The notes: generated by a model from the letters alone, not told the origin. A DNA stretch of 39,101 bases from Sulfuricella sp. (GCA_019911785.1 JAIOJM010000207.1:1-39101); one strand, 5' to 3'. Counted from the stretch's first letter, positions 15,762 to 23,412 are shown. Numbers and translations: made by a program.

Positions 15762-16922
15762 ATGTCGAAACGACAATTAGCCATGGTGATGGATCTCAAC
15801 AAGTGCATCGGTTGCCAGACCTGCACCTCGGCCTGCAAGACGCAATGGACCAACCGCAACGGGCGCGAGTACATGTACTGGAACAACGTCGAGACCCGTC
15901 CCGGCCAGGGCTATCCGCGCAAGTGGGAAGAAGCGGGCGGGGGCTTCGACGCCGACGGGCATCTGAAGCCCGGGCGCATCCCGGATCTGCGGCGCGACTA
16001 CGGCGCGGCCTTCGACATGAACTACCTGGCCGCGCTCAATCCGCGCGGGCGCGACCAGCCGCCGTCCTTCGACGGCGAGGAGCGCCCCCATCTGGCGCCC
16101 GTGGAGATGCCGGTGAACGGCCCCAACTGGGACGAGGACCAGGGCGCGGGCGAGTACCCGAACAGCTATCATTTTTACCTGCCGCGCATCTGCAAGCACT
16201 GCACCAACCCGGCCTGCGTCGCCGCCTGCCCGCGCAAGGCGCTCTACAAGCGCCAGGAGGACGGCATCGTGCTCGTCGATCAGTCGCGCTGCCGCGGCTA
16301 CCAGCACTGCGTCGAGGCCTGTCCTTACAAGAAGATCTATTTCAATCCGACCTTCAAGCGCTCGGAGAAGTGCATTTTCTGCTACCCGCGCATCGAGCAG
16401 GGACTGCCGCCCGCGTGCGCGCAGCAGTGCGTGGGGCGGATTCGCTTCGTCGGCTACCTCGACGACGTGGAAAGCCCGGTGCACAAGCTGGTGGAGAAGT
16501 GGAAAGTGGCGCTGCCGCTGCATGCCGAGTTCGGCACCCAGCCGAACGTGTACTACGTCCCGCCCCTGTCGCCGTCAGGCTACGATGCCGATGGCAATCT
16601 GACGGGCGAGCGGCGCATCCCGGAAGAAGTACTGGTCAATTTCTTCGGGCCGCGCGTGCCGGAAGTGCTGAAGCTGCTGGAACAGGAGCGGGAAAAGAAC
16701 AGCAAGGGCGAAAAATCCGAGCTCATGGAGATTCTCATTGCCTATCGCCATGAGGAGATGTTCAAGCTCGACGCCGCGTATTACCAGAAAACCAAGGCGG
16801 TTCCCGCAACCAGGAGCCAGCGGGGCATTCCAGTCCTGGCATGGGAAGACCGGGAGGGCTGGGAAGAATTCAGGAAAACGCGCGAAATCGCTGCCGGCAA
16901 TTTTCCGGGAGAGGTGGCATGA
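15762..16922 (+). CDS. type II DMSO-reductase-family enzyme, iron-sulfur beta subunit (operon 2)
   Basis: 386 residues from the ATG at 15762, behind AGAGGA. The four cluster motifs are CIGCQTCTSAC, CKHCTNPACVAACP, CRGYQHCVEACPYK and CIFCYP...CAQQC, with Tyr again at the position that decides a 3Fe-4S cluster. Compared with the beta subunit at 5688-6662 it has the same core but about 60 extra residues at the C-terminus, beyond the point where the other ends. That tail (PATRSQRGIPVLAWEDREGW onward) is polar and may contact the cytochrome c-fused gamma subunit. No signal peptide, so export would be with the alpha subunit. Its stop overlaps the next start as ATGA. Confidence 0.87.
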   Translation: MSKRQLAMVMDLNKCIGCQTCTSACKTQWTNRNGREYMYWNNVETRPGQGYPRKWEEAGGGFDADGHLKPGRIPDLRRDYGAAFDMNYLAALNPRGRDQPPSFDGEERPHLAPVEMPVNGPNWDEDQGAGEYPNSYHFYLPRICKHCTNPACVAACPRKALYKRQEDGIVLVDQSRCRGYQHCVEACPYKKIYFNPTFKRSEKCIFCYPRIEQGLPPACAQQCVGRIRFVGYLDDVESPVHKLVEKWKVALPLHAEFGTQPNVYYVPPLSPSGYDADGNLTGERRIPEEVLVNFFGPRVPEVLKLLEQEREKNSKGEKSELMEILIAYRHEEMFKLDAAYYQKTKAVPATRSQRGIPVLAWEDREGWEEFRKTREIAAGNFPGEVA

Positions 16923-17965
16923 CGCGGGCTGCGCGGATATTTGGGTGGCTGGTCGCGGCGCTGGCGCTGGAATTTCCCCTGGCGTCAGCCGGAGACAGCG
17001 TTTCCTTCATCAGCGTCAAACAGAGCCGTGCCGAGCCGCCGCTCGATCCGCTCGATCCCGCCTGGGAGAAGCTTGCGCCGGCACCGGTCACGCTCTACCC
17101 GCAGGCCAGCGTTACGCCGGGTGCGGATGGCGGCGGGGCGTTGAACGCCTCCGTGCGTGCGCTTTACAGCGGCAAAACCCTGGCCCTGCACGTCGCGTGG
17201 CCCGATGCCAAGCCGGCGGCGACCCGCGCCATTGGCGAGTTTGCCGACGGCATCGCGCTGCAATGGCCGCTGCGCTACGGGCCCGGCGTGAGCCTGCCTT
17301 ATGTCGGCATGGGACATGGCGGTGCTGCGGCGGCGCTGTGGCAATGGCGCGCGGACGGCTCCGTGGAGACGCTCGCGGCGGAAGGTTTTGGCACCCTGAC
17401 CGCGCAACCGCCCGATGGCGTAAAGGCCAATGGGGCGTGGCGGGATGGCAAATGGCAGGTCGTCTTCACGCGCGCCCTCGTGCCGCCAAAAAGCGGGCAG
17501 TATGTACGTTTCGATCCCGCGAAACAGGGGGTCGTGCCCGTGGCGCTCGCGCTGTGGAACGGCGATGCGCAGGAAAGGAATGGCAAGAAGCGCCTATCCG
17601 CCTGGCAGGCCTTGCGCTTTGAAAAGGCTACGGCGAATGAGGCTTATGTCAGACAGTTTTCCGCAGCGGCAAGCGGCAATGCCGAAAATGGCAAGCGGCT
17701 GATGGCGGAAAAAGGCTGCGCCGGCTGCCACAGCTTTCCGGGCAATCCCGCACAGCCGACGGTGGGCCCGAATCTGACTTACGCCGGCGGCATTCATCAT
17801 GCCGGCTATCTGCTCGAATCGATAGCAAAACCGTCCCGCATCATCGTCCCCGGCAAGGGCTATTCCATGGTACAAAACGGCAAGCGGGTTTCGCTCATGC
17901 CGGCGATTCAGAGCACGGAACAGGAGCGGCGCGACATCGCCGCGTTTCTCCAGACGCTGCGGTAA
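16919..17965 (+). CDS. gamma subunit: heme-b (ethylbenzene-dehydrogenase type) domain fused to a cytochrome c domain
   Basis: 348 residues. A signal peptide (to about LASAG, residue 25) is followed by the heme-b domain (residues 30-235), with candidate ligands Met131 (YVGMGHGG) and Lys223 or Lys224 (WNGDAQERNGKKRLSAWQAL). Residues 250-348 form a class I cytochrome c: C267-A-G-C270-H271 for covalent heme attachment and a distal Met in SLMPAIQ. The known type II gamma subunits (SerC, ClrC, DdhC, EbdC) have only the heme-b part and pass electrons to a separate cytochrome; here that partner is built in. Both domains must sit in the periplasm. The gene overlaps the beta gene by four bases and ends the operon. 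Confidence 0.85.
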   Translation: MTRAARIFGWLVAALALEFPLASAGDSVSFISVKQSRAEPPLDPLDPAWEKLAPAPVTLYPQASVTPGADGGGALNASVRALYSGKTLALHVAWPDAKPAATRAIGEFADGIALQWPLRYGPGVSLPYVGMGHGGAAAALWQWRADGSVETLAAEGFGTLTAQPPDGVKANGAWRDGKWQVVFTRALVPPKSGQYVRFDPAKQGVVPVALALWNGDAQERNGKKRLSAWQALRFEKATANEAYVRQFSAAASGNAENGKRLMAEKGCAGCHSFPGNPAQPTVGPNLTYAGGIHHAGYLLESIAKPSRIIVPGKGYSMVQNGKRVSLMPAIQSTEQERRDIAAFLQTLR

Positions 17966-17974
17966 TCTGACTTA

Positions 17975-18143
17975 AACCTAGAAAAATCTGTTGAACCGCA
18001 AAGGACGCAAAGGACGCGAAGGAATTCAAGGACTTGAACAACTTAATCTGCTTACCCGATGGGTGACGCAGAATAATTTATTAACTCATTGTTCTACCTT
18101 GCGAACCTTTGCGTCCTTTGCGGTGAAATGCCGTTTTTAGGTT
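17975..18143. repeat. MITE-like palindromic element, copy 2 (different inner arms)
   Basis: Outer ends AACCTAGAAAAATC and CGTTTTTAGGTT are inverted and match the other elements. The inner arms are an exact 18-bp inverted repeat, CCGCAAAGGACGCAAAGG (17996-18013) and its complement (18106-18123), unrelated to the ATTCGTG arms of copies 1 and 4. It lies between the end of operon 2 and the DsrE-like gene. A strong hairpin of this size may end transcription. Confidence 0.7.
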
Positions 18144-18176
18144 AAACCCAGATTATCCATTGGAATGCACGTGAAT

Positions 18177-18238
18177 GTAGGAGCGCCGCCCCCGGCGCGA
18201 ATGCGGCCGCAAATCGCGGCGAGGGCGCCGCTCCCACA
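18177..18238. repeat. REP-like palindrome, copy 1
   Basis: About 62 bp from GTAGGAGCGCCGCC to GGGCGCCGCTCCCAC, a GC-rich imperfect palindrome with a central GCGAAT-type spacer. Near-identical units occur at 22108-22160 and 23255-23316. The TAGGAGCG...CGCTCC(C/T)AC ends are those of REP sequences associated with Y1 transposases in other proteobacteria. It ends 45 bases before the DsrE-like gene. Confidence 0.7.
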
Positions 18239-18282
18239 GCGGTGTTTCGGCTCTAATGATTGTTGGGTTAAAGGAGATGGCC

Positions 18283-18693
18283 ATGAAAAACGTTTCCGTA
18301 ATGTGTTTCCACGACGAGCTGTGCCTGGTGTTCAATGCGCTGATGACGTCCTTGAGCCTGCTGCGCGAGGGCGCCAAGGTGACCATTTTCTTCGGCTCGC
18401 GCGGCATCAATGCGGTGCACCGGGTAAAATCGAACGAGCTCAGGTGCCTGCCGGATGAACCGAAGGAAATGGGCGATGCGGTCATGCAAAAAATGGATGA
18501 GATGGGCTTGCCGCTGATTGAGGACCTGTTCGTGATGCTGATCGCCGAAGGGGCCACCATCCTTGCCTGCCCCCTGAATCTTTCCTTGTTCTCGATGACG
18601 CCGGGCGATCTGGTGGACGGCGTAAAGCCTGCGGACCCGGTGAAATACTACAAGGAAGTGGTCATCTGCGCGGACATGAACCTGACCTTTTAG
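18283..18693 (+). CDS. DsrE/DsrF/DrsH-like protein (peroxiredoxin-like DsrE_2 type)
   Basis: 136 residues from the ATG at 18283; an in-frame ATG at 18277 is only one base behind AAGGAG and is unlikely. The layout is a Rossmann-like DsrE fold: strand SVMCFHD, helix LVFNALMTSLSLLREGAKVTIFF ends in the GSRG loop, then a long helix, and a late ATILACPLNLSLF with a conserved-looking Cys. Soluble, no signal peptide. DsrE-fold proteins bind sulfane sulfur or act as regulatory redox proteins. The selA start codon lies 21 bases after its stop, so it heads the selenocysteine module. Confidence 0.75.
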   Translation: MKNVSVMCFHDELCLVFNALMTSLSLLREGAKVTIFFGSRGINAVHRVKSNELRCLPDEPKEMGDAVMQKMDEMGLPLIEDLFVMLIAEGATILACPLNLSLFSMTPGDLVDGVKPADPVKYYKEVVICADMNLTF

Positions 18694-18714
18694 GTGGCGT
18701 ATGACGGTGAACCC

Positions 18715-20178
18715 ATGACAAACGCTGAATCCTTGCAGCGTCTGGCGGCGCTACCGGCGGTGTACGAAATTCTCGCGCACCCCCGGCTGGAGGCGCTTGC
18801 GGCAAATATCGGCCACGACCTGCTGGTGGCCGGGATACAGGCGCGACTGGCGTTTCACCGCGAGGCGCTGCGGAACGGCCCGCATCATCGTCCGCCCAGC
18901 GCGGATGAACTCGCGCAGGAAGTCGCGCTGGAGGTGGAAAAATGGCACGCGCCCGGGCTTGAGCCCGTCATCAATCTCACCGGCACCTTGCTGCACACCA
19001 ACCTCGGACGCGCGCCGCTGTCAGCGGAAGCGATAGCGGCACTGGTGCGCGCCGCGGGCTCGGTGAATCTCGAATACGACCTCGATGCCGGCAAGCGCGG
19101 CGACCGCGACTCGGTGGTGGAAGCGCTGCTGACCCGTTTGACCGGCGCCGAGGCCGCGACCGTGGTCAACAACAACGCCGCAGCCTTGTATCTCGCGCTC
19201 AACACCCTGGCGAACAAGCGCCGGGTGGTGGTGAGCCGGGGCGAACTGGTGGAAATCGGCGCCAGTTTCCGCATGCCGGACATCATCCGGGCTAGCGGCT
19301 GCCGCTTGATGGAAGTCGGCACCACCAACCGCACTCACCTCGCCGACTACCGGCAGGCGCTGGACGAGGGCGGGGCTTTGCTGCTCAAGGTGCATACCAG
19401 CAACTACCGCGTGGTGGGCTTTGCCAGCGAAGTGTCGCTGGCCGAGCTGGTGAAACTCGGCAGGGAGCGGAATGTACCGGTGGTGGCGGATCTGGGCAGC
19501 GGGGCGCTGGTGGACGTGAGCCGCTACGGCATGCCGGACGAACCCCTGGTGCAGGATGCGGTGCGCGCCGGGGCCGACCTGGTGACCTTCAGCGGCGACA
19601 AGCTGCTGGGCGGCCCGCAGTCCGGGGTGATCGTCGGGCGCACGCCCTTCATCAAGCGCGTCAAGCGTAATCCCATGAAGCGCGCCCTGCGCTGCGACAA
19701 GCTCGTTCTCGGCGCACTCGACGCGACCCTCGCCGCCTACCTCTCGCCGCAGACCCTGGAGCAGAATCTGCCCACCTACCGCATGCTGTCCCGCAGCCTG
19801 GCCGAGATCGAAACGCTGGCGCGGCAGGTGCAAGCCCCTCTCGAACGCTGGGCGCAGGGACGCGCGAGGGTCGAACTGCTTCCTTCACGCGCGCAGGTGG
19901 GCAGCGGCGCCGCGCCGGATGCCGCGCTCCCGTCGCTGGCTTTCGCGCTCACGCCGCTCAAAGGCTCTTCGGCGACGCAGCTCGCACGCGCCCTGCGCCA
20001 GCTCTCGCCGCCGGTGATCGGGCGCCTGCACGACGGCGGGGTGCTGCTCGACCTGCGCGCCCTGCTTGATCCCGAGCGGCTTATCTCGGCGCTTTCCCTC
20101 TCTCCTTGCTCTCTCCCGGAGGGAGAGAGGGACGCAGGCTCGCTTCGCGAGTTTCACGTTCATGAGGCACAGCCATGA
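18715..20178 (+). CDS. selA: L-seryl-tRNA(Sec) selenium transferase
   Basis: 487 residues from the ATG at 18715 (a GTG at 18694 is in frame but has no RBS). SelA converts seryl-tRNA(Sec) to selenocysteinyl-tRNA with selenophosphate. Family landmarks: N-terminal tRNA-binding domain to about residue 75, LTGTLLHTNLGRAPLS, NNNAAALYLAL, RGELVEIGASFRMPDI, the PLP lysine in TFSGDKLLGGPQSG, and RALRCDKL. The last 30 or so residues (LSPCSLPEGERDAGS...) are encoded by a repeat with a 9-bp hairpin at 20109-20129 and look like a repeat-derived extension. The stop overlaps the selB start (ATGA). A selD gene for selenophosphate is not in the window. Confidence 0.93.
   Translation: MTNAESLQRLAALPAVYEILAHPRLEALAANIGHDLLVAGIQARLAFHREALRNGPHHRPPSADELAQEVALEVEKWHAPGLEPVINLTGTLLHTNLGRAPLSAEAIAALVRAAGSVNLEYDLDAGKRGDRDSVVEALLTRLTGAEAATVVNNNAAALYLALNTLANKRRVVVSRGELVEIGASFRMPDIIRASGCRLMEVGTTNRTHLADYRQALDEGGALLLKVHTSNYRVVGFASEVSLAELVKLGRERNVPVVADLGSGALVDVSRYGMPDEPLVQDAVRAGADLVTFSGDKLLGGPQSGVIVGRTPFIKRVKRNPMKRALRCDKLVLGALDATLAAYLSPQTLEQNLPTYRMLSRSLAEIETLARQVQAPLERWAQGRARVELLPSRAQVGSGAAPDAALPSLAFALTPLKGSSATQLARALRQLSPPVIGRLHDGGVLLDLRALLDPERLISALSLSPCSLPEGERDAGSLREFHVHEAQP
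20109..20160. repeat. hairpin repeat forming the 3' end of selA
   Basis: CTCTCTCCC-gga-GGGAGAGAG (20109-20129) is an exact 9-bp hairpin with a three-base loop, followed by GCGAGTTTCACGTT (20147-20160), a 14-mer found exactly at 2034-2047 in the intergenic repeat block. The unit lies inside the selA reading frame and supplies its final codons. Confidence 0.6.
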
Positions 20179-22085
20179 TTATCGGCACCGCCGGGCACAT
20201 TGACCACGGCAAGACTTCCCTGGTGCAGCGCCTGACTGGCATCGACACCGACCGGCTGCCGGAGGAAAAGCGCCGCGGCCTGACCATAGACCTGGGTTTC
20301 GCGCATCTGGAACTCCCTGAAGCGGGCGCTGTGTGCGTCGTGGACGTGCCGGGCCATGAGCGCTTCATCCACAACATGGTGGCCGGCGCCACCGGCATCG
20401 ACGTGGTGCTGCTCACGGTGGCGGCGGACGACGGCATCATGCCGCAGACCCTGGAACACCTCGACATCATTTCCCTGCTTGGCATTACGCGCGGCGTGGT
20501 GGCCCTGAACAAGATCGACCTGGTTACTCCCGAGCGGGTGCAGGCCGTAGCCGAAGAAATCCGCACGCTTCTTGCCGGCACGCCCCTCGCGGGGGCAGCG
20601 CTTGTCCCCGTGTCGGCGCGCAGCGGGGAAGGGCTGGACGCACTGCGGCAGGCCTTGGCCGAGGCGCTCTGCGGCATCCAGGCCCGCAAGGTCTCGGGCT
20701 GGTTCCGCCTGCCTCTGGATCGCGCCTTTGTCATGCCAGGTTTCGGGACAGTGGTGACGGGCACGATTGCCGCGGGCGAGGTGCGCAAAAACGACCGACT
20801 GCGGCTCCTGCCAGGCGGCGAGACCGTGCGCGTGCGGGGCATCCAGGTGCATGGCCGGGCTGCGGAGAGTGCCCCGGCGGGCAGCCGCTGCGCGCTCAAC
20901 ATCGCGGGCAGCGGGAAGGAAACGCTGCGTCGCGGGATGATGCTGGCAGACCCCCGGCTGGAGCGCACGGCGCGGGTGGCGGATGTCTCCCTGAGGCTTG
21001 CGCCCCATGCGGGACGCATCCCCAAAAACCACAGCCGCGTCCGCCTGCACACCGGCACGGCGGAGGTGTTCGCCTGGCTTTCCTGGCTGGAGGAGGCCGC
21101 GTTGCCGGATAGGTCCATCCTGGCCCAGTTGCGCCTGGAGCAAGGCGTGCCGCTGCTCTATGGCGACCGCTTCATCGTGCGCAGCGAGGAAGCCATGCAA
21201 ACACTGGGCGGGGGCGTGGTGCTGGACGCCCAGGCCATGCGTCGCGGCGCGCGCAGGCCGGAGCGCCTGGCGCGGCTGAAGCACCTCCAGACGCTCGACC
21301 CGGAGCTGGCGCTGACGGCGTGGCTGGAGGCGCGCGCCGCCACCGGCTGGTTCCTGCCGGAACTTGCGGAACAGCTGGGGGAACCCCCCGAGCGCCTGAG
21401 CGAAAGGCTGGCGCTGCGCCGGGACGTGGTGCGCGAGGAGGCCGGGGGCACGCTGTGGGTGGCCCTGGCGAAGGATGTGGCGGCGCTGGAGACGTCCTTG
21501 TTTGCGGCGCTAAGCCATTACCTTGCGGCGAACCCGCGCATGACGGCCATGCCCGCCGCTACGCTGCATTCGAGCGCCTGCCCACGGCTCGATGACCGGG
21601 TGTTCCGTTTCCTGGTGGCGCGTCTGGCGTCCGGCGGGCGCATAGCGCAAGGAGCCGACGGCTTGCGCCCGGCGGGGCACCGCCAGCAGTTTTCCGCCGA
21701 GGATTTGCGTCTGGCGGAGCGGCTGGAGGGTCTGCTGACCTGCCGTGGAACACCCCCGCCCAAGCCGGAGGCACTGGCCCTGGCGCTGGGACTGCCGGCA
21801 CAGCGCCTGACGCGCTTCCTGGGGGACTTGCTGCGCAGCGGACAGGTCGTGAAAGTGGCCTCCGACGTGTATCTCAGCCGGCGGGACCTGGATGCCTGGC
21901 GCGATAGCGCCCGCCGCCTGCTGGAAGAACGCGGCGCCATTACCCTGGCCGAGTTTCGGGATGCCATCGGAGTGGGGCGCGGCCTGGCGTTACAGGTGCT
22001 GGAACATTTCGACCGCACGGGGCTGACCCGGCGTCAGGGAGAAGGCCGGGTGGCGACGGCCGCGACCAGGATGGCAAGGTCATGA
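20175..22085 (+). CDS. selB: selenocysteine-specific elongation factor
   Basis: 636 residues. The GTPase domain starts at once (GHIDHGKTSLVQRLTG, residues 7-22), with RRGLTIDLGFAH switch I, DVPGHERF (G3) and NKIDL (G4). EF-Tu-like domains II and III follow (about 170-340), then the SelB-specific C-terminal winged helices (about 400-636: LAEQLGEPPERLSERLALRRDVV, GLPAQRLTRFLGDLLRSGQVVKV) that bind the SECIS hairpin. It delivers Sec-tRNA to UGA codons. The start overlaps the selA stop and the stop overlaps the next start as ATGA, so selA, selB and the redoxin gene are translationally linked. Confidence 0.93.
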   Translation: MIIGTAGHIDHGKTSLVQRLTGIDTDRLPEEKRRGLTIDLGFAHLELPEAGAVCVVDVPGHERFIHNMVAGATGIDVVLLTVAADDGIMPQTLEHLDIISLLGITRGVVALNKIDLVTPERVQAVAEEIRTLLAGTPLAGAALVPVSARSGEGLDALRQALAEALCGIQARKVSGWFRLPLDRAFVMPGFGTVVTGTIAAGEVRKNDRLRLLPGGETVRVRGIQVHGRAAESAPAGSRCALNIAGSGKETLRRGMMLADPRLERTARVADVSLRLAPHAGRIPKNHSRVRLHTGTAEVFAWLSWLEEAALPDRSILAQLRLEQGVPLLYGDRFIVRSEEAMQTLGGGVVLDAQAMRRGARRPERLARLKHLQTLDPELALTAWLEARAATGWFLPELAEQLGEPPERLSERLALRRDVVREEAGGTLWVALAKDVAALETSLFAALSHYLAANPRMTAMPAATLHSSACPRLDDRVFRFLVARLASGGRIAQGADGLRPAGHRQQFSAEDLRLAERLEGLLTCRGTPPPKPEALALALGLPAQRLTRFLGDLLRSGQVVKVASDVYLSRRDLDAWRDSARRLLEERGAITLAEFRDAIGVGRGLALQVLEHFDRTGLTRRQGEGRVATAATRMARS

Positions 22086-22666
22086 TTCCAGGCCGTGACA
22101 TGAATTTGGTGGGAGGCCCGCCCCCGGGCCGATTCTCGCGGCGAGGGCGCCGCTCCCACAAGCCGCTGCTCAACTGGCTGGCTGTCCTGCTCGTGCTTTT
22201 CCCGGTGCTGGCCCTGGCTGCGCCGGAAAGGGAGATGCTCCTCGATCTGGAAGGGCGGCCCCATTTTCTTGATGAGTATGTTGGCCACGGGAAATGGCTG
22301 GTGGTGATGGTCTGGGCCTCCGATTGCGCGGTGTGCAACCAGGAAGTCCACGAGCTGATTGCCTTTCATCAGGCGCACCGGGAGACGGATGCCACCGTGC
22401 TCGGCATTTCGGTAGACGGCCCCGGCGGCCGGGAGAACGCGCTGGCCTTCATCAAACGGCACGGGGTAAACTTCCCCAATCTGCTTGACGATAGCAAGGC
22501 GTTCAAGGCGATTTACCTGCGCTCCACCGGCCGCCCCTGGTTCGGGGGGACGCCCATGAACCTGGTTTATTCGCCGTCCGGGGAGCTGCTGGCGCGACGC
22601 ATCGGCCCGCTGGGCAAGGCCGAACTCGAGGCGTTCATCAGGCAGGCCGGGGAGAGGAAGCAATAG
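22082..22666 (+). CDS. secreted thioredoxin-like redoxin with a repeat-encoded N-terminus
   Basis: 194 residues if the ATG at 22082, which overlaps the selB stop, is used; an ATG at 22100 is the only other nearby candidate. Residues 10-27 (GGPPPGRFSRRGRRSHK) are encoded by a REP-like palindrome, followed by a signal-anchor helix (LLNWLAVLLVLFPVLALA) that needs this basic stretch as its n-region. The mature redoxin fold shows MVWASDCAVCNQEV (CxxC redox pair), VLGISVDGPGG, and the cis-Pro segment GTPMNLVYSP. It is TlpA/peroxiredoxin-like and acts in the periplasm or on the membrane surface. It separates selB from the tRNA-Sec gene. Confidence 0.75.
   Translation: MIPGRDMNLVGGPPPGRFSRRGRRSHKPLLNWLAVLLVLFPVLALAAPEREMLLDLEGRPHFLDEYVGHGKWLVVMVWASDCAVCNQEVHELIAFHQAHRETDATVLGISVDGPGGRENALAFIKRHGVNFPNLLDDSKAFKAIYLRSTGRPWFGGTPMNLVYSPSGELLARRIGPLGKAELEAFIRQAGERKQ
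22108..22160. repeat. REP-like palindrome, copy 2, inside the redoxin reading frame
   Basis: The unit GTGGGAGGCCCGCCCC...GGGCGCCGCTCCCAC is a shorter version of the elements at 18177-18238 and 23255-23316. It occupies codons 10-26 of the redoxin gene without breaking the frame and encodes the basic n-region of its signal sequence. Confidence 0.7.
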
Positions 22667-22693
22667 CGCAAGGTATTTTGAAGATTTACAAAC

Positions 22694-22790
22694 GGAGAGG
22701 ATGATCGTCCGGTTGGCATCCGCGGGCTTCAAACCCGTTGGGAGGCAGGTTTCCTGTCTCTGGTAGGTTCGACTCCTACCCTCTCCACCA
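22694..22790 (+). tRNA. selC: tRNA-Sec (anticodon UCA)
   Basis: 97 bases with CCA encoded at 22788-22790. The anticodon TCA is at 22729-22731 in the loop CTTCAAA, identical to the E. coli selC loop. The acceptor ends GGAGAGG and CCTCTCC pair over 7 bp, the T arm is GTAGG-TTCGACT-CCTAC, and a long variable arm is present (GGAGGCAGG-TTT-CCTGTCTC). The eighth acceptor pair usual in bacterial tRNA-Sec is not formed as I read it (A against C), leaving 12 stacked pairs. Adjacent selA and selB confirm identity. Confidence 0.93.
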
Positions 22791-22810
22791 CATTAAGCAA
22801 GGAGAACGAC

Positions 22811-23161
22811 ATGAAATATCTGTTCATCCTCAACGACCCGCCCTACGGCACCGAGCGCAGCTACAACGGCTTCCGCCTGGCACGGGCGCTGGCAAAAATC
22901 GATGACAACGAAATCCGCGTGTTCCTGCTGGGCGATGCCGCCCTGTGCGCCAAGGCGGGACAGAAAGTCCCCCAGGGCTATTACAACATCGAGTTCTTCG
23001 CCCAGAGTATCCTGAAGCGCGGCGGCGAGATCGGCGTGTGCGGGGTGTGCATGGAAGCGCGGGGCCTGAAGGACGAGGAACTCATTCCCGGCAGCCAGCA
23101 CAGCACGCTGGAGCACCTGGCCGAATGGACCCTGTGGGCGGAGAAGGTGCTCACTTTCTGA
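22811..23161 (+). CDS. DsrE-family protein with CxxC motif
   Basis: 116 residues with AAGGAG upstream at ideal spacing. The fold starts YLFILNDPPYGTERSYNGFRLA, typical of DsrE/YchN-like proteins, and includes VFLLGDAALCA, GGEIGVCGVCMEARGL and a terminal helix LAEWTLWAEKVLTF. The pair in GVCGVCMEARG matches the conserved Cys site of this family, which carries sulfane sulfur. Soluble. It starts 20 bases after the tRNA-Sec gene and is the last member of the Sec-associated cluster. The UGA stop is not followed by continuing homology, so it is not read through as a selenoprotein. Confidence 0.82.
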   Translation: MKYLFILNDPPYGTERSYNGFRLARALAKIDDNEIRVFLLGDAALCAKAGQKVPQGYYNIEFFAQSILKRGGEIGVCGVCMEARGLKDEELIPGSQHSTLEHLAEWTLWAEKVLTF

Positions 23162-23254
23162 TTCTGGAAACCGGCCCGGATATTTCATGAAAAGGGTCTC
23201 CGGTTCTGGAAGTCTCCACCATGCGAGCCACCTGGTTTCGCAGGAGGCCTTATA

Positions 23255-23316
23255 GCAGGAGCGCCGCCCCCGGCGCGAATTCGGCCACAAATCGCGGCGA
23301 GGGCGCCGCCCCCACG
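23255..23316. repeat. REP-like palindrome, copy 3
   Basis: GCAGGAGCGCCGCCCC...GGGCGCCGCCCCCACGCTCC, matching the units at 18177 and 22108. The gap 23162-23489 (328 bases) holds this repeat and, downstream, the presumed promoter of the moxR operon; no gene is visible in it. Confidence 0.7.
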
Positions 23317-23412
23317 CTCCAAGCCATTATCAACCCGATTCGCCCGGTTCAGCGACCAGAACGGCGTGCCCTATCGCGCGATTTTAGTCCTGGCAAATAG
23401 TACGAATGGACG

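Noticed and set aside
22811..23200. UGA-terminated DsrE gene next to tRNA-Sec considered as a selenoprotein
   Set aside because: The protein is complete at the UGA, the downstream codons show no homology, and a second UGA follows quickly.
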